In this document: positions 51,651-62,195 of the stretch, in pieces
How the letters are laid out: each line of letters opens with the position of its first letter
Position numbering within the stretch: position 1 is the first letter of the stretch
Notes under the pieces: model-generated
Seen by the model: only the letters and a program-made list of their open reading frames with translations
The model's database searches: none
What the model was told of the DNA's origin: nothing
Program-made: the position numbers and the translations under genes
DNA from: Solanum dulcamara
Lineage: Eukaryota; Streptophyta; Magnoliopsida; Solanales; Solanaceae
NCBI RefSeq assembly: GCF_947179165.1
Contig: NC_077240.1
Span: forward strand, 75,301,501-75,365,500
Length of the DNA stretch: 64,000 nucleotides
Direction of reading: 5' to 3'

Positions 51651-52584
51651 AGAAAAAATTACTTAGATGAGTACTTTTTAATAAATAATTATCGACTTTA
51701 GCGATACTTTTTATTTATTACCATCTATAGCAAGACATAGTAATAATATGATAAATCTGCTAAGTATTAAAAGTGAATTATGGATGCAATATAAATGTAT
51801 TATAAGTATTTTAAAATATATTATACTTTTTTGGTAAGAAATTGACACAATGTATTATAAGTATATTAAAAAGTGTGATAAATATATTATCCATGAATAA
51901 AACTTATATTATATGTGTTTTTATAAATTATTCTCGACAATATATATTAAAACTGTATTATAATTATATTATAAGTTTTCTAATAAAAAAAATTATTGTT
52001 ATAAATAATAAATATTTTCGTAATATAGTATATCTATGTAAGTTTCCATGACATCTAATTGAATACTAATTAAACACATAAGCTTTATATCCTTATTTAT
52101 TGGTCCGCGAAAATTTGTAATCCAGCCCAAAAGGACTCGGCCCATTCATGACCAAATCCAACATCAAATTCATTTTAAATTATGGGAAACTTAAATAAAT
52201 ATACAATATTAAGAAAATATTTATCATTTATAATAATAATAAAAAAATTACTGAACACTTATAATACATTTATAATACAGTTTTAATACATATTGCAGAG
52301 AACTATTTATAAAACATATATAATACAAGTTTTATAGATGGATAATATATTTATCACATACTTTAATAGACTTATAATACATTATGTTAGTTTCTTATTA
52401 CACAAACATAATATATATTTTAAAACACTTATAATATATTTATATTTTATGCATAATTCACTTTTAATACAAGTGTAGATTTATTATAGTATTGCTATAT
52501 ATTGCTATAAATGGTAATAAATAAAAAAATATCGCTAAAATCAGTAATTAATTTTTAAAAAGCACTCAATCAAGTAATTTTTCC
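51651..52584. mobile_element. Foldback element with about 400-bp inverted arms (MULE-like)
   Basis: The left arm 51651-52047 and right arm 52185-52584 are inverted copies along their whole length. For example TTAGCGATACTTTTTATTTA (51698) pairs with TAAATAAAAAAATATCGCTAA (from about 52520), and GTATTAAAACTGTATTATAA-type segments recur in both. The central 137 bp is unique and more GC-rich. No transposase is present. The long inverted repeats suggest a Mutator-like or foldback non-autonomous element, but no clear 9-10 bp target duplication was found. Confidence 0.78.
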
Positions 52585-52603
52585 TTAAATTAACACATCT
52601 AAC

Positions 52604-53244
52604 TAGGGGTATACATGGACCGGGTTGGTTCGAATTTTTTACAAATCAAATCAAACCATTTGTGTCGGGTTATTAAATCTATAAACCAAACCAAACCAAT
52701 AAAAGTCGGATTTTTTGATATCTCGGGTTTTTTGGGGTTTTTTTCGGATTTTTTTGGGTTTTTCAGGTTTCTCGGATTTTTATAGTATTTAATAAAAAGC
52801 ACAGAGCCGTGCTTCTTAAAAAGAGTTCTAGTACAAAATATCAACATATAAGATGGAGACAGAACATTGTTTGAAGTTTTAACTTTATAATATAACTTTA
52901 TAAGATGGGCTTTTTTTGTACATTATTTGAATGGACTTATCAAGTCCAAATCTAAATGTAAGAAAGAAAACAAAAAATATGAAAAAAATTTAAAAAATAT
53001 TTATAAATTACATTTTAATAAATATTTTTATGTATAACATAATTTAAAAGTAGTATATCTATAATCGGGTCGGTTTGGGTTCAGTTTGATTTTTTTTAGT
53101 TAAAACCAAACCAACCCTATAATGGTCGGGGTTTTTTTCCAAACACCAAACCAAGTCAAACCAAACTACTAGTCGGTTTTTTTTTCCGGTTTGGTTCGAT
53201 TTATCGATTTGGTACGGTTTATCGATTTGCCCTGTACAACCCTA
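52604..53244. mobile_element. hAT MITE, 641 bp
   Basis: A perfect 8-bp duplication CATCTAAC (52596-52603 and 53245-53252) flanks it. Ends TAGGGGTATACATGG and CCTGTACAACCCTA are inverted. Sub-terminal regions carry many CGGTTTGGTTCG-type repeats in opposite orientations. No transposase. Confidence 0.9.
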
Positions 53245-53252
53245 CATCTAAC

Positions 53253-55225
53253 CAATTAATAATCGACAAGATGTTATTAAATTTTAACAATTTTTTATGA
53301 AAATAAAATAAGGAATCCAATTAGAACTGAAATTAATTTTTCCACAGTATAAAAATAATTACCTTTTTCATTAATCTTTATTTTCCATGAAAGAGAAGAA
53401 AAAGATTAAATCAATGAACCAATTATATACAGAATCCCAGCACCTTGGTGGGATTGGAGAATTTTACCCCATAATTAATATATTAATATGTAGACTCGAA
53501 AGTGCGGGCTAGGATTTGGTTGAAGAAACTCGGGATGAATTTGAGGCGCTAATCCTTGAAAAATTAATATTAAATCTTGAAAAATTATTTGGGGCATAGG
53601 TAATAAATGTTAAGAATAGAACATGGAAAACAATAATTTTCTTTTCCTAATATGTGAAAAGTGACAAGTAAAAAATAATAATATTTAAGTAAAAGTATTA
53701 AACAAACCTTATTAATGATGCTTTGAAAATTTAAATTTGATTAATACTCTATCATTTTAATATTAATATTAATAGAAGTAAAATGAGCAAGTAAAAATGA
53801 AACGTCTATTTTTAGTATACAAAATACTCCCTCTGTCCATCTTTGCATGTCCAGTATATTAAAAATAGTTGTCAAACACTACTAGTTCAGTTTAGAAAAT
53901 CAATTTATCATTTTATGTTTATTTTATCCTTGTTACTAAATACTATTCATATCCCAGTATTTTGATAGCTTATAATTAATAAAAATAATATAATAGAATT
54001 ATTTTTTTATTTATTATTTTTAGGGGGTGTATTAAATGAAAAAAATAAATTGTAACGTATGTTTTGAGGAAAAACAAAAAACGTGAACACAACAAATCAC
54101 AATCAAACAAAAAAAAGCACTAGTATTTAGTTCCAAAGTTTATTTACAACATAACTGAACTGACTCTCACTAATTAAAGACAAAAGAAAGGATCCACCTT
54201 ACAGGATTATTGCTGCCTTCTTTCTTCTCACTTCACAACTAAAAAAAGAAGATGAGAACTTCACATAGTTTTCTAATAGATTTCACAAAGTTCTATTTAG
54301 AATTTTCAATGTCCAAAGATCAATTGGCAAGTGAAGCAGGGTCTTCTTAACAAGATTGGGGGCATAAAGTCAAACTTCATCAAGAGGCTTTAATTTTTTT
54401 TTAAGGTGATATACATAAATTGAATGACAATAACATATCCTGTGTAGTATTACAAGTGATGTTTGCAGAAGATAAGATGTATACAGATTTATGAAGTAAG
54501 ACGGTATAATATACAGTTAAAACAATAAAATCTGGCTTAAGAATTTAATAAATTGATATAGCCATATCGAAATAGAATCGTACTAAATCTGATAAATTGA
54601 TATAATGATATCGAAATAGTGTTGTGTTACTTTGATATAATGATAACTTATTGCAATGCTTGAAATTTGAAGAAAACATTACAAAGAAAATTTGGTATTT
54701 TTGAAACCAGGCAACAATAGATTTTGCATAATGCAAAAGATTTAACTTTTGAGAGACTTCAGAATGTTAAATAATAATAAAATTGCTCGAGATGATAAGC
54801 ACCCCTCACTTCTAACCCTAAAATTGTGAGTTCAAGTCATGAAAGGAGCAAAAAGGGCGGGAGCTAAGATAAAAGAAAAGGAAGGATAAGAAACGTAAAT
54901 ATAGAAATAATAATGTGGAATTATGTTAATAATCAGAATATAATTAATGAGACAATAAAATAGGTAGTCACATAAAAACGGATACTACAATTACCTAAAA
55001 TATTATTCCATTTCTCAATTATTATGACGATCTCCACATTAAATAAGGTAAAAATTATTATATTTTCTACCCAAAAAGTTCTTTACAAATTTAATAGTAC
55101 ATGATAATTTTTTTTAAACTATATATATATAAAATTTATTTTTTAAAAAAATTGGGGATCCCATAAAAATTGGGGCACCAAGCGATTGCTTTAGTGGCCT
55201 TATGGTCAAGAAGACCCTGAAGTAA
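53253..55225. other. AT-rich spacer with a Stowaway-like left end
   Basis: At 53825 the edge TACTCCCTCTGTCC is typical of a Stowaway MITE, but the right end is not recognisable (perhaps near 54030). No gene is supported in the rest. Confidence 0.45.
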
Positions 55226-55690
55226 AGGCATGAGACATGTTAGAAAAAGAGGTGATTTTTAGTTTGTTGTTTCAGAGTTTTGATAGTAGCAAAAATGATA
55301 TAGATGTTAATTCTTTGTTTCATGTTTTAATTTTGATGAGCAAGCTTTGTTTCTGTGATATCCGTAATTTTGATGAGTAATCTTTGGTTCTTGCAAAGTT
55401 TTCTTCTGCGCTAATAAAATATATCAAAATGAGGTTTTAAATAAAAGAAATGGAAGGTCTTTGCAAATAAAAGTTACAATTTTTTGCACGAAATTTTTAA
55501 TTCAGTCCAATTCACCCAATTAACATCCATAGGCTTTCAATAATGTTTTGTAACTGCAGTTGAACCAACTTAGATGTGTGAGCTATAGATGTTTAATGAA
55601 TATCTTACATGTGTGTTACCGTTCTTATCTTTTTGGATGTTATCCATTACCAATCATTAATGTGTAAATGTACAAGTGATTCTTTGAACG
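55226..55690. repeat. Diverged direct duplication, copy A
   Basis: Shares ordered blocks with 61712-62195: GAGACATGTT, TTGTTGTTTCAGA, AACAAGCTTTG-like, CAAAGTTTTCTTCTGC, ATCAAAATGAGGTTTTAA, and ATGTACAAGTG followed by TTC. Copy A lacks about 120 bp present in copy B. The function is unknown. Confidence 0.75.
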
Positions 55691-55959
55691 AGAAAGCAAA
55701 ATATTGTAGACACCCTTGATTTTGATACAATTTTGTCCGATTTTGTTAATGTTTCTTTATCAAACCTTTATATCTCATTTTTTATTTTTAACTACCCTAG
55801 CTTCTCCAAATCTCCATCGTGTCTCTACTCCAACCACTACTACAGACACTTCTACTTCACAAATGAAGATTTCGGATAGAAGGCTAGAACTGTAATATTT
55901 CATTTCATGTGAAATGACTTTTGTGTGTGAAGTGATCATTTTGCTCTTCCCCTTAGAGT

Positions 55960-56425
55960 TTCGAGCCTATTATATGTTGCAGAAATGGTTAGTATGACCC
56001 TCATTGCGATCGAGTGAGATATTGGTGATTTTGAGCCTGAGTTGAGTTGTATTGAGAGAGTTGACTTTGATCAACATTGTGAAATTCAAGTATCGGATGG
56101 TGATTCTTCCAGTTCTATTGCGTCTAAAATACCGAGTTTGGTCTAGTAGGGTAGTTGGTTAGAGCCCCGAGATCATAGATTGTATTTTGGATGTTTAGGC
56201 GAGAAGTTGGAAGTGGGCCTAAGAGAGGTCTGTGAGGGTATTTCTATCATAGCTATCTTTTTTCAGAAATCTAAAGATTCCATTGAGTCTGGAATTAATG
56301 TCGAATTTAGTGGGGTACCATATTTGATTTATTTTTATCGAATCCCAAATAATTTTTGAGGGTTCGCTCGGAGACTTTTCCTTGGACTTGGGTTGCTAGC
56401 TCTGGTGTAAGGCATTGCTAGGTCT
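55960..56425. mobile_element. Decayed LTR-like sequence, left part (split by copia)
   Basis: This GC-richer sequence ends TCTGGTGTAAGGCATTGCTA at the copia insertion and resumes at 61421 with TCTGGTGTAAGGCACC and CGCATTCGCGGTCAG repeats. It resembles an old gypsy LTR, but no domains or ends are identified. Confidence 0.4.
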
Positions 56426-56891
56426 TGCAAAAGTCAAAAAGGGGGCAAATTTGGCAGCAACTTTGTCTGACAAATTTGGCAGCAACTTTGTTTGATAAAA
56501 TTTGGCAGCAACTTTGTTTGACAGGGTAAGAAAATGCGTATACGCGTTTTCTTACTCGTATAAATAGAGGGCCTCTTGCCCTCATTTAAATTATCCACAA
56601 TCCTAGAAAAAAAGAGTAAGAATACAAAGAAAGTTATACACCAAGATAAATATTTTAGTCTTGAGTGTCCTCTTTAGTAGTTGTTTCTTTTACAAGAGAG
56701 AAGTGTTAATTGTTGTTTTCTCCTTGTATTTGAGAGTAGTGTACTCCATATTTTAATAATGAGATCCTTCTACCCCGTGATTTTCCCCCTCTATCAGTTA
56801 GAGGGGCTTCCACGTAAAATTCTTGTGTCTAATTTATTTTCATATTAATTGTCATATCAAACTTTAGCTGTGGTGCTTCCTCCCCCCAACA
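56426..56891 (+). repeat. Copia 5' LTR, 466 bp
   Basis: Begins TGCAAAAGTC and ends CCAACA. It has three tandem copies of a 25-bp AAATTTGGCAGCAACTTTG unit (56447-56522), then TATAAATAG at 56559-56567, probably enhancer and TATA box of the element. Confidence 0.92.
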
Positions 56892-56892
56892 G

Positions 56893-56905
56893 TGGTATCA
56901 GAGCC
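56893..56905 (+). other. Copia primer-binding site
   Basis: TGGTATCAGAGCC starts two bases after the 5' LTR and is complementary to the 3' end of initiator tRNA-Met. Confidence 0.92.
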
Positions 56906-57086
56906 TTCAGTTATTCTGTCTGTTTTATGTGAAGATACTATCCGTGAATAGTAAATTTTCATGAATAGTAAAATTTGGTGAATAGTACTATTTACGTGAA
57001 TAGTAAATTTCGGTGACGGTACAGTTTGTCACGATTGTTCGTAAAAATATTCAGAAATGATATAGAAGAGTGTGAAGCAAATAACA

Positions 57087-57880
57087 ATGTCGAGTACAAC
57101 AAAGTTTGACGTTGAAAAATTCAATGAGACTAATTTCTCATTGTGGAAAATGAAAATAAAAGCGATATTGAGAAAGGACAATTGCTTAACTGCAATTGAA
57201 GGCAGGCTTACAGATTTTACTGATGACAGCAAGTGGAATGACATAGATAGCAACGCTGTTGTTGATCTACACTTGGCACTAGCTGATCAAGTATTGTCTA
57301 GTGTGGCTGAAAAACGGACGGCAAAGGAAATATGAGATACTCTTACGGGGTTATATGAGGCCAGGTCTTTGCATAATAAAATCTTCTTAAAAAGAAGATT
57401 GTATACTCTTCGAATGGCAGAGTCCATGTCGATTACTGAACACATCAATATTTTAAATACTTTGTTTTCGCAACTTACAACAATGGATTGCAAAATAGAG
57501 GGGACTGAACGTGCGGAACTTCTACTTCAAAGTCTGCCTGACTCGTATGATCAACTTATCATCAACCTGACGAACAATACAGACAGTCTAGTTTTTGATG
57601 AAATTGCAGCATTTGTCTTGGAAGAAGAAAATCGGCGCAAAAATAAGGAAGACAGACAAGCAAGTTCGTAGCAAGCTGAAGTTTTGATGATGGTGAGAGG
57701 AAGACCAACGGAACATGGCCCCAGTGGGAGTCACAATCATGGAAGATCTCAATCAAGAAGTAAGAAGAATATCAAGTGCTACAACTGTGGCAAGAAAGGG
57801 CACTTCAAGAAAGATTGTCCGTTCAAAAAGAAGAGTGAACACCCTGAGCCATCAAATGCTCAAGGGAATATTGCATTACC
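57087..57880 (+). pseudogene. Copia gag, interrupted
   Basis: Starts MSSTTKFDVEKFNETNFSLW; an ATG five codons earlier (57072) is in frame but the later one fits family starts. Continues through a capsid-type segment (LLQSLPDSYDQLIINL) to a complete CCHC zinc knuckle, CYNCGKKGHFKKDC, at about 57778-57819. In-frame stops at TGA 57333-57335 and TAG 57669-57671. A frameshift near 57880 separates it from the protease frame. Confidence 0.88.
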
Positions 57881-57881
57881 T

Positions 57882-59285
57882 CGGATGATGGCGATATTTT
57901 ATGTAGTGAGGCAATATCAAATAATGAAGGCAGAAAACATTTTGTTGATGTCTGGATCATGGACACAGGAGCAACATGGCACATGACTTTCCGGAGAGAA
58001 TGGTTCCATTAGTATAATCCTATCTTAGGAGGGTCTGTGTTCATGGGAGACGATCATGTTTTGGATGTTATTGGTATTGGGTCCATCAAAATAAAAATGT
58101 ATGATGGCACGGTACGCACCATCCAAGAGGTATGACATGTAAAAGACTTGAAGAAGAATCTATATGTGCTTAAAGGTGAAACACACCAAAAAGGAGAAGC
58201 AGCAACCACATCAGCAAGTTCATTTGAAGAATTAACGATAATGTGGTATCGTAAACTTGGCCATATATCGGAACGAGGTTTGAAGATTCTTGCTGAGCAA
58301 AAGCTTCTTCCAGGGCTCAAAAAGGTTTCACTATCCTTTTATGAGCATTGTGTTACCAGTAAGCAAAATAGACTGAAGTTTAGCAGTTTCTCTGCTAAAA
58401 GCAAGGAAATATTAGATTTGGTTCACTGTGATATCTGGCAAGCACTGGTGGAGTCCCTAGGAGGAGCGAAATATTTTGTGTCATTCATTGACAATTACTC
58501 TAGGAGAAGTTGGGTGTATCTAATCAAGAGAAAGGCAGATGTTTTTCCAGTTTTTAAAGAGTTCAAAGCGCAGGTGGAACTTGAATCTGAGAAAAAGATT
58601 AAGTGTTTGAGGACAGATAATGGAGGAGAATACACTGATGATGAATTTAATAACTTCTGTAAACAAGAAGGTATTAAACAGAAGTTCACAGTGGTATATA
58701 CTCTACAATAAAATGGAGTAGCAGAGCGGATGAACAGAACCTTGTTGGAACGGACAAGAGCTATGTTGGCAACTACAGGGTTGGAAAAACCATTCTAGGC
58801 AGAAGTAGTCAAAATCGCCTGTTATATGATCAATCGGTCACTATCAACCGCAATTGATCTGAAAACGCCAATGGAGATGTGGACAGGAAAACCAGTTGAT
58901 TATTCTCGCTTACATATATTTGGAAGTCCTGCTTATGTTATGTACAACACCCAAGAAAAATCGAACTTGGATCCAAAATTTAGGGAATGCATTTTCTTAG
59001 GGTATGCTGATGGAGTCAAGGGGTATCGCTTGTGGGATCCCACTCCCCGCAAGGTGGTAATCAGCAGGGATGTTGTATTTATTGAAAATAAGATACAAGC
59101 AAAAGAAGGTAGCACTTCAAAAGAAAAATCAGAGACTACTACAGTTGAAGTTAAAGAAATAGAAGAAGTTCTAGTTTCTTCTGAAGCAGCACCAGAGCAC
59201 GAAGAACAAGAGCAAGCTGAGATCGAAACTCCAGAAGTTCGACGATCAACTAGGGAGAGAAGAGAACCAGCTTGGCACTCAAATA
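57882..59285 (+). pseudogene. Copia protease and integrase, interrupted
   Basis: The protease active site DTGA is intact at 57962-57973. The integrase zinc finger is altered (GHISERG...FYEHCV, first Cys replaced by Tyr). Core catalytic motifs are visible: HCDIW, FIDNYSR and NGVAERMNRTL. Next comes a C-terminal part with LHIFGSPAYV and FLGYADGVKGYRL. Stops: TAG 58010, TGA 58133, TAA 58709, TAG 58796. The frame changes again near 59280. Confidence 0.9.
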
Positions 59286-60861
59286 TTCTATGGAGAGTAA
59301 TATTGCATACTGTCTATTAACAGAAGATGGAGAGCCTTCAATTTTTCAAGAAGCTATGAAAGGCCAAGAATCATCTCTGTGGATGGCAGCAATACAAGAA
59401 GAAATTGAAGCTCTTCATAAAAATAAAACATGGGATCTTCTTCAATTACCACATGGAAGGAAGGCCATTGGAAACAAATGGGTCTACAAGATTAAACGCA
59501 ATGGTAATGATCAAATGGAGAAGTATCGTGCAAGATTGGTGGTAAAAGTATTCGCTCAGAAAGAAGGTATAGACTTCAATAAGATATTTTTTTGGTGGTT
59601 CGACTCACAACAATTCGAGTGGTTCTGGCGATGTATGCTACATTTGACTTGTACTTGGAACAGTTAGATATCAAAACTGCATTTCTTCATGGAGAACTTG
59701 AAGAAGAAGTTTACATGCTCCAACCAGAAGGTTTTGAAGAATAGGAAAAAGAGAACTTGATTTGCAGGTTGAACAAATCTCTATACGGTCTCAAACAGGC
59801 ACCGAGATGTTGGTATAAGAGATTTGATTCCTTCATTATAAGCCTTGGATATAACAGACATAGTTCAAATCCTTGTGTTTATTATAAGAGATTTGGTGAT
59901 GAAGATTTTATTATTTTGCTGTTGTATGTTGATGACATATTGGTAGCAGGCCCCAACAAAGATCGTCTTACAAATTTAAAGGCACAGTTGGCTAGGAAAT
60001 TTGAAATAAAGGACTTGGGACCAGCAAACAAGATTCTAGGAATACAAATTCATCGAAAGAAATAATAGGAAGATTTGACTTTCTCAAAAGAACTACTTGA
60101 AAAAAATCTTGAGACGCTTCAAGATGCAAGATTGTAAGTCAATTTCTACCCCACTTTCTATTAATTTCAAGTTATCCTCAAGTATGAGTCCTAGCAATAA
60201 AGTAGAAAGGATGGAGATGTCTCAAGTACCGTATGCATCAGCAGTGGGAAGTTTAATGTTCGCCATAGTATGTACAAGACCTGATTTTGCACAAGCAGTG
60301 GGAGTGATCAGTCGATACATGGCTAATCCTGGTAGAGAGCATTGAAATACTGTCAAGAGGATTCTGAGATACATCAAGGGTACCTCAGATGTTGCAATGT
60401 GTTATAGAGGATCAGACTTTACTGTTAAAGGTTATGTTGATTCAGATTATGCAGATGATCTTGATAAAAGTAAGTCCACCACAGGTTATGTGTTTACTCT
60501 TGCTGGAGGAGCTGTAAGCTGGGTTTCAAAACTGCAATTTATCGTGGCTACATCTGCGACGGAAGCAGAATATGTAGCAGCTACATAAGCTAGCAAAGAG
60601 GCAATATGGATGCAGACGTTACTGGAGGAGCTTGGGCACAAACAAGAGAAGGTTGCTCTATTTTGTGACAGTCAGAGCGCTTTGCATCTTGCAAAGAATC
60701 CAGCATTTCATTCAATGACAAAGCACATATGAGTTCAGTATCACTTTCTTCGTGAGAAGGTGGAAGAAGGCAGTGTGGATATTTATAAAATTCACACCAA
60801 TGACAACCTGACAGATATGTTTACAAAGTCGATCAATAGTAACAAGTTTAAATGGTGTTGA
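59275..60861 (+). pseudogene. Copia reverse transcriptase and RNase H, interrupted
   Basis: RT starts around SLWMAAIQEEIEALHKNKTW and includes NKWVYKIKRNG, LDIKTAFLHGELEEEVYM, SLYGLKQAPRCWY and the catalytic YVDDIL (59925-59942). RNase H reads YVDSDYADDLDKSKSTTGYV, ATEAEYVA, CDSQSALHLAKNPAFH and IHTNDNLTDMFTK, ending at TGA 60859-60861. Frameshifts lie near 59595 and 60065-60095. Stops: TAG 59742, TAA 60063, TGA 60343, TAA 60586, TGA 60730. Confidence 0.9.
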
Positions 60862-60948
60862 TCTTCTATTGGCCTAGCAAAAACGTAAAACTGCAGTAGT
60901 TGGGTAGAAAGGATGGTGTGAAGACTTAATTGATTCTCAAATAAATCT

Positions 60949-60961
60949 TCAAGTGGGAGAA
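60949..60961 (+). other. Copia polypurine tract
   Basis: AAGTGGGAGAA lies directly before the 3' LTR and would prime plus-strand synthesis. Confidence 0.8.
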
Positions 60962-61420
60962 TGCAAAAGTCAAAAAGGGGGCAAAGTTGACAACAACTTT
61001 GTCTGACAAATTTGGCAGCAACTTTGTTTGACAAATTTGGCAGCAACTTTGTTTGACACAGTAAGTATACGCGTTTTCTTTCTCCTATAAATAGAGGGTC
61101 TCTTGTCCTCATTTAAATTATCCACAATCCCAGAAAGAGAGAGTAAGAATATAAAGAAAATTATACACCAAGATAAATATTTTAGGCTTGAGTGTCCTCT
61201 TTAGTAGTTATTCCTTTTACAAGAGAGAAGTGTTAATTGTTGTTTTCTCCTTGTATTTGAGAGCACTGTGCTCCATATTTTAATAGTGAAATCCTTCTAC
61301 CCCGTGGTTTTTTCCCCCTCTATCAGTTAGAGGGGTTTCCACATAAAATTCTCGTGTCCAATTTATTTTCATATTAATTGTAATATCAAACTTTAGTTGT
61401 GGTGCTTCCTCCCCCAAACA
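60962..61420 (+). repeat. Copia 3' LTR, 459 bp
   Basis: Starts TGCAAAAGTC and ends CCAAACA. It keeps the three-unit repeat and a TATAAATAG box (61086-61094). Compared with the 5' LTR it has lost an 8-bp segment before TATACGCG and shows about 31 substitutions. Confidence 0.92.
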
Positions 61421-61640
61421 GTTCTGGTGTAAGGCACCTTACCCTTCGCATTCGCGGTCAGTAACCCGCATTCGCGATGGGCATTGTTCGCCTGACTCCA
61501 CTCTAGGAATGTCGCATGTGATTTGATATTATTTTTTCCGCTATATCTAAGGTGTCTCTTTAGTTAAAAAGTTAGGCTTATGCACCAGATTAAATTTGGG
61601 TCTGTGCCATTATGATCTCGACTTTTGGATTGTGACAAGA
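61421..61640. mobile_element. Decayed LTR-like sequence, right part
   Basis: Resumes the sequence interrupted at 56425 and contains the short repeats CGCATTCGCGGTCAG and CGCATTCGCGATGGG. Its right limit is unclear. Confidence 0.4.
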
Positions 61641-61711
61641 ACACAAAATAAAGACTTAAGGGTTACAATTTCTTCAGAATTTAGTGTCCAGAGATTTATT
61701 GACGGGAAAGT

Positions 61712-62195
61712 GAAGGCGTGAGACATGTTGCAAAATGAGATAATTTTTACTTTGTTGTTTCAGAATTTTGATAGTAACAAAAATGAGATGGATGTTTATT
61801 GTTTCATATTTTAATTTTGATAAACAAGCTTTGCTTATGTGACATTCATACTTTTATTGGTCCATAAGTTTCCTCACCTAACACATGATGACATTTTACA
61901 TTTAAATTTTACATATGTACTGTTATTCCATGACACTGGTTATAAATTTTCGATAATAGGATCTAATGGTGACCGGCTGGTGCTATTTCTACGAGATTTG
62001 TCCTTCTTACAAAGTTTTTCTTCTGCACTTGTGAAGTAATATCAAAATGAGGTTTTAAGAAGAAAATGAATTGAAGGTCCATTTGTACTTTATCATAATG
62101 AGTTTCTTTTAGGTGTGTTGATATTTTACTATTTTTGGATGCTTTTCATATACCAATAGTTAACGTGGTAGATGTACAAGTGGTTCCTTAAAAGG
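61712..62195. repeat. Diverged direct duplication, copy B
   Basis: Partner of 55226-55690 (same strand, same block order). It includes a 66-codon frame (61839-62039) that is absent from copy A because of the deletion there. No known domain was recognised in that frame. Confidence 0.75.

Larger units (their letters stand above)
56426..61420 (+). mobile_element. Full-length but inactive Ty1/copia retrotransposon (Tork/Tnt1-Tto1-like), 4995 bp
   Basis: Structure in order: 5' LTR, tRNA-Met primer-binding site, gag, protease, integrase, RT, RNase H, polypurine tract, 3' LTR. Domain order places integrase before RT, as in copia. The LTRs differ at about 31 positions by eye plus several indels (roughly 7%), implying an old insertion. 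The flanking 5-mers GGTCT (56421-56425) and GTTCT (61421-61425) are a one-mismatch target duplication. At least eight in-frame stops and three or four frameshifts make it non-functional. Lineage is inferred from gag and pol motifs. Confidence 0.92.

Noticed and set aside
57072..57086. Earlier ATG for copia gag
   Set aside because: In frame, but the ATG at 57087 (MSSTTKF) fits the usual gag start of this lineage; moot because gag is broken.
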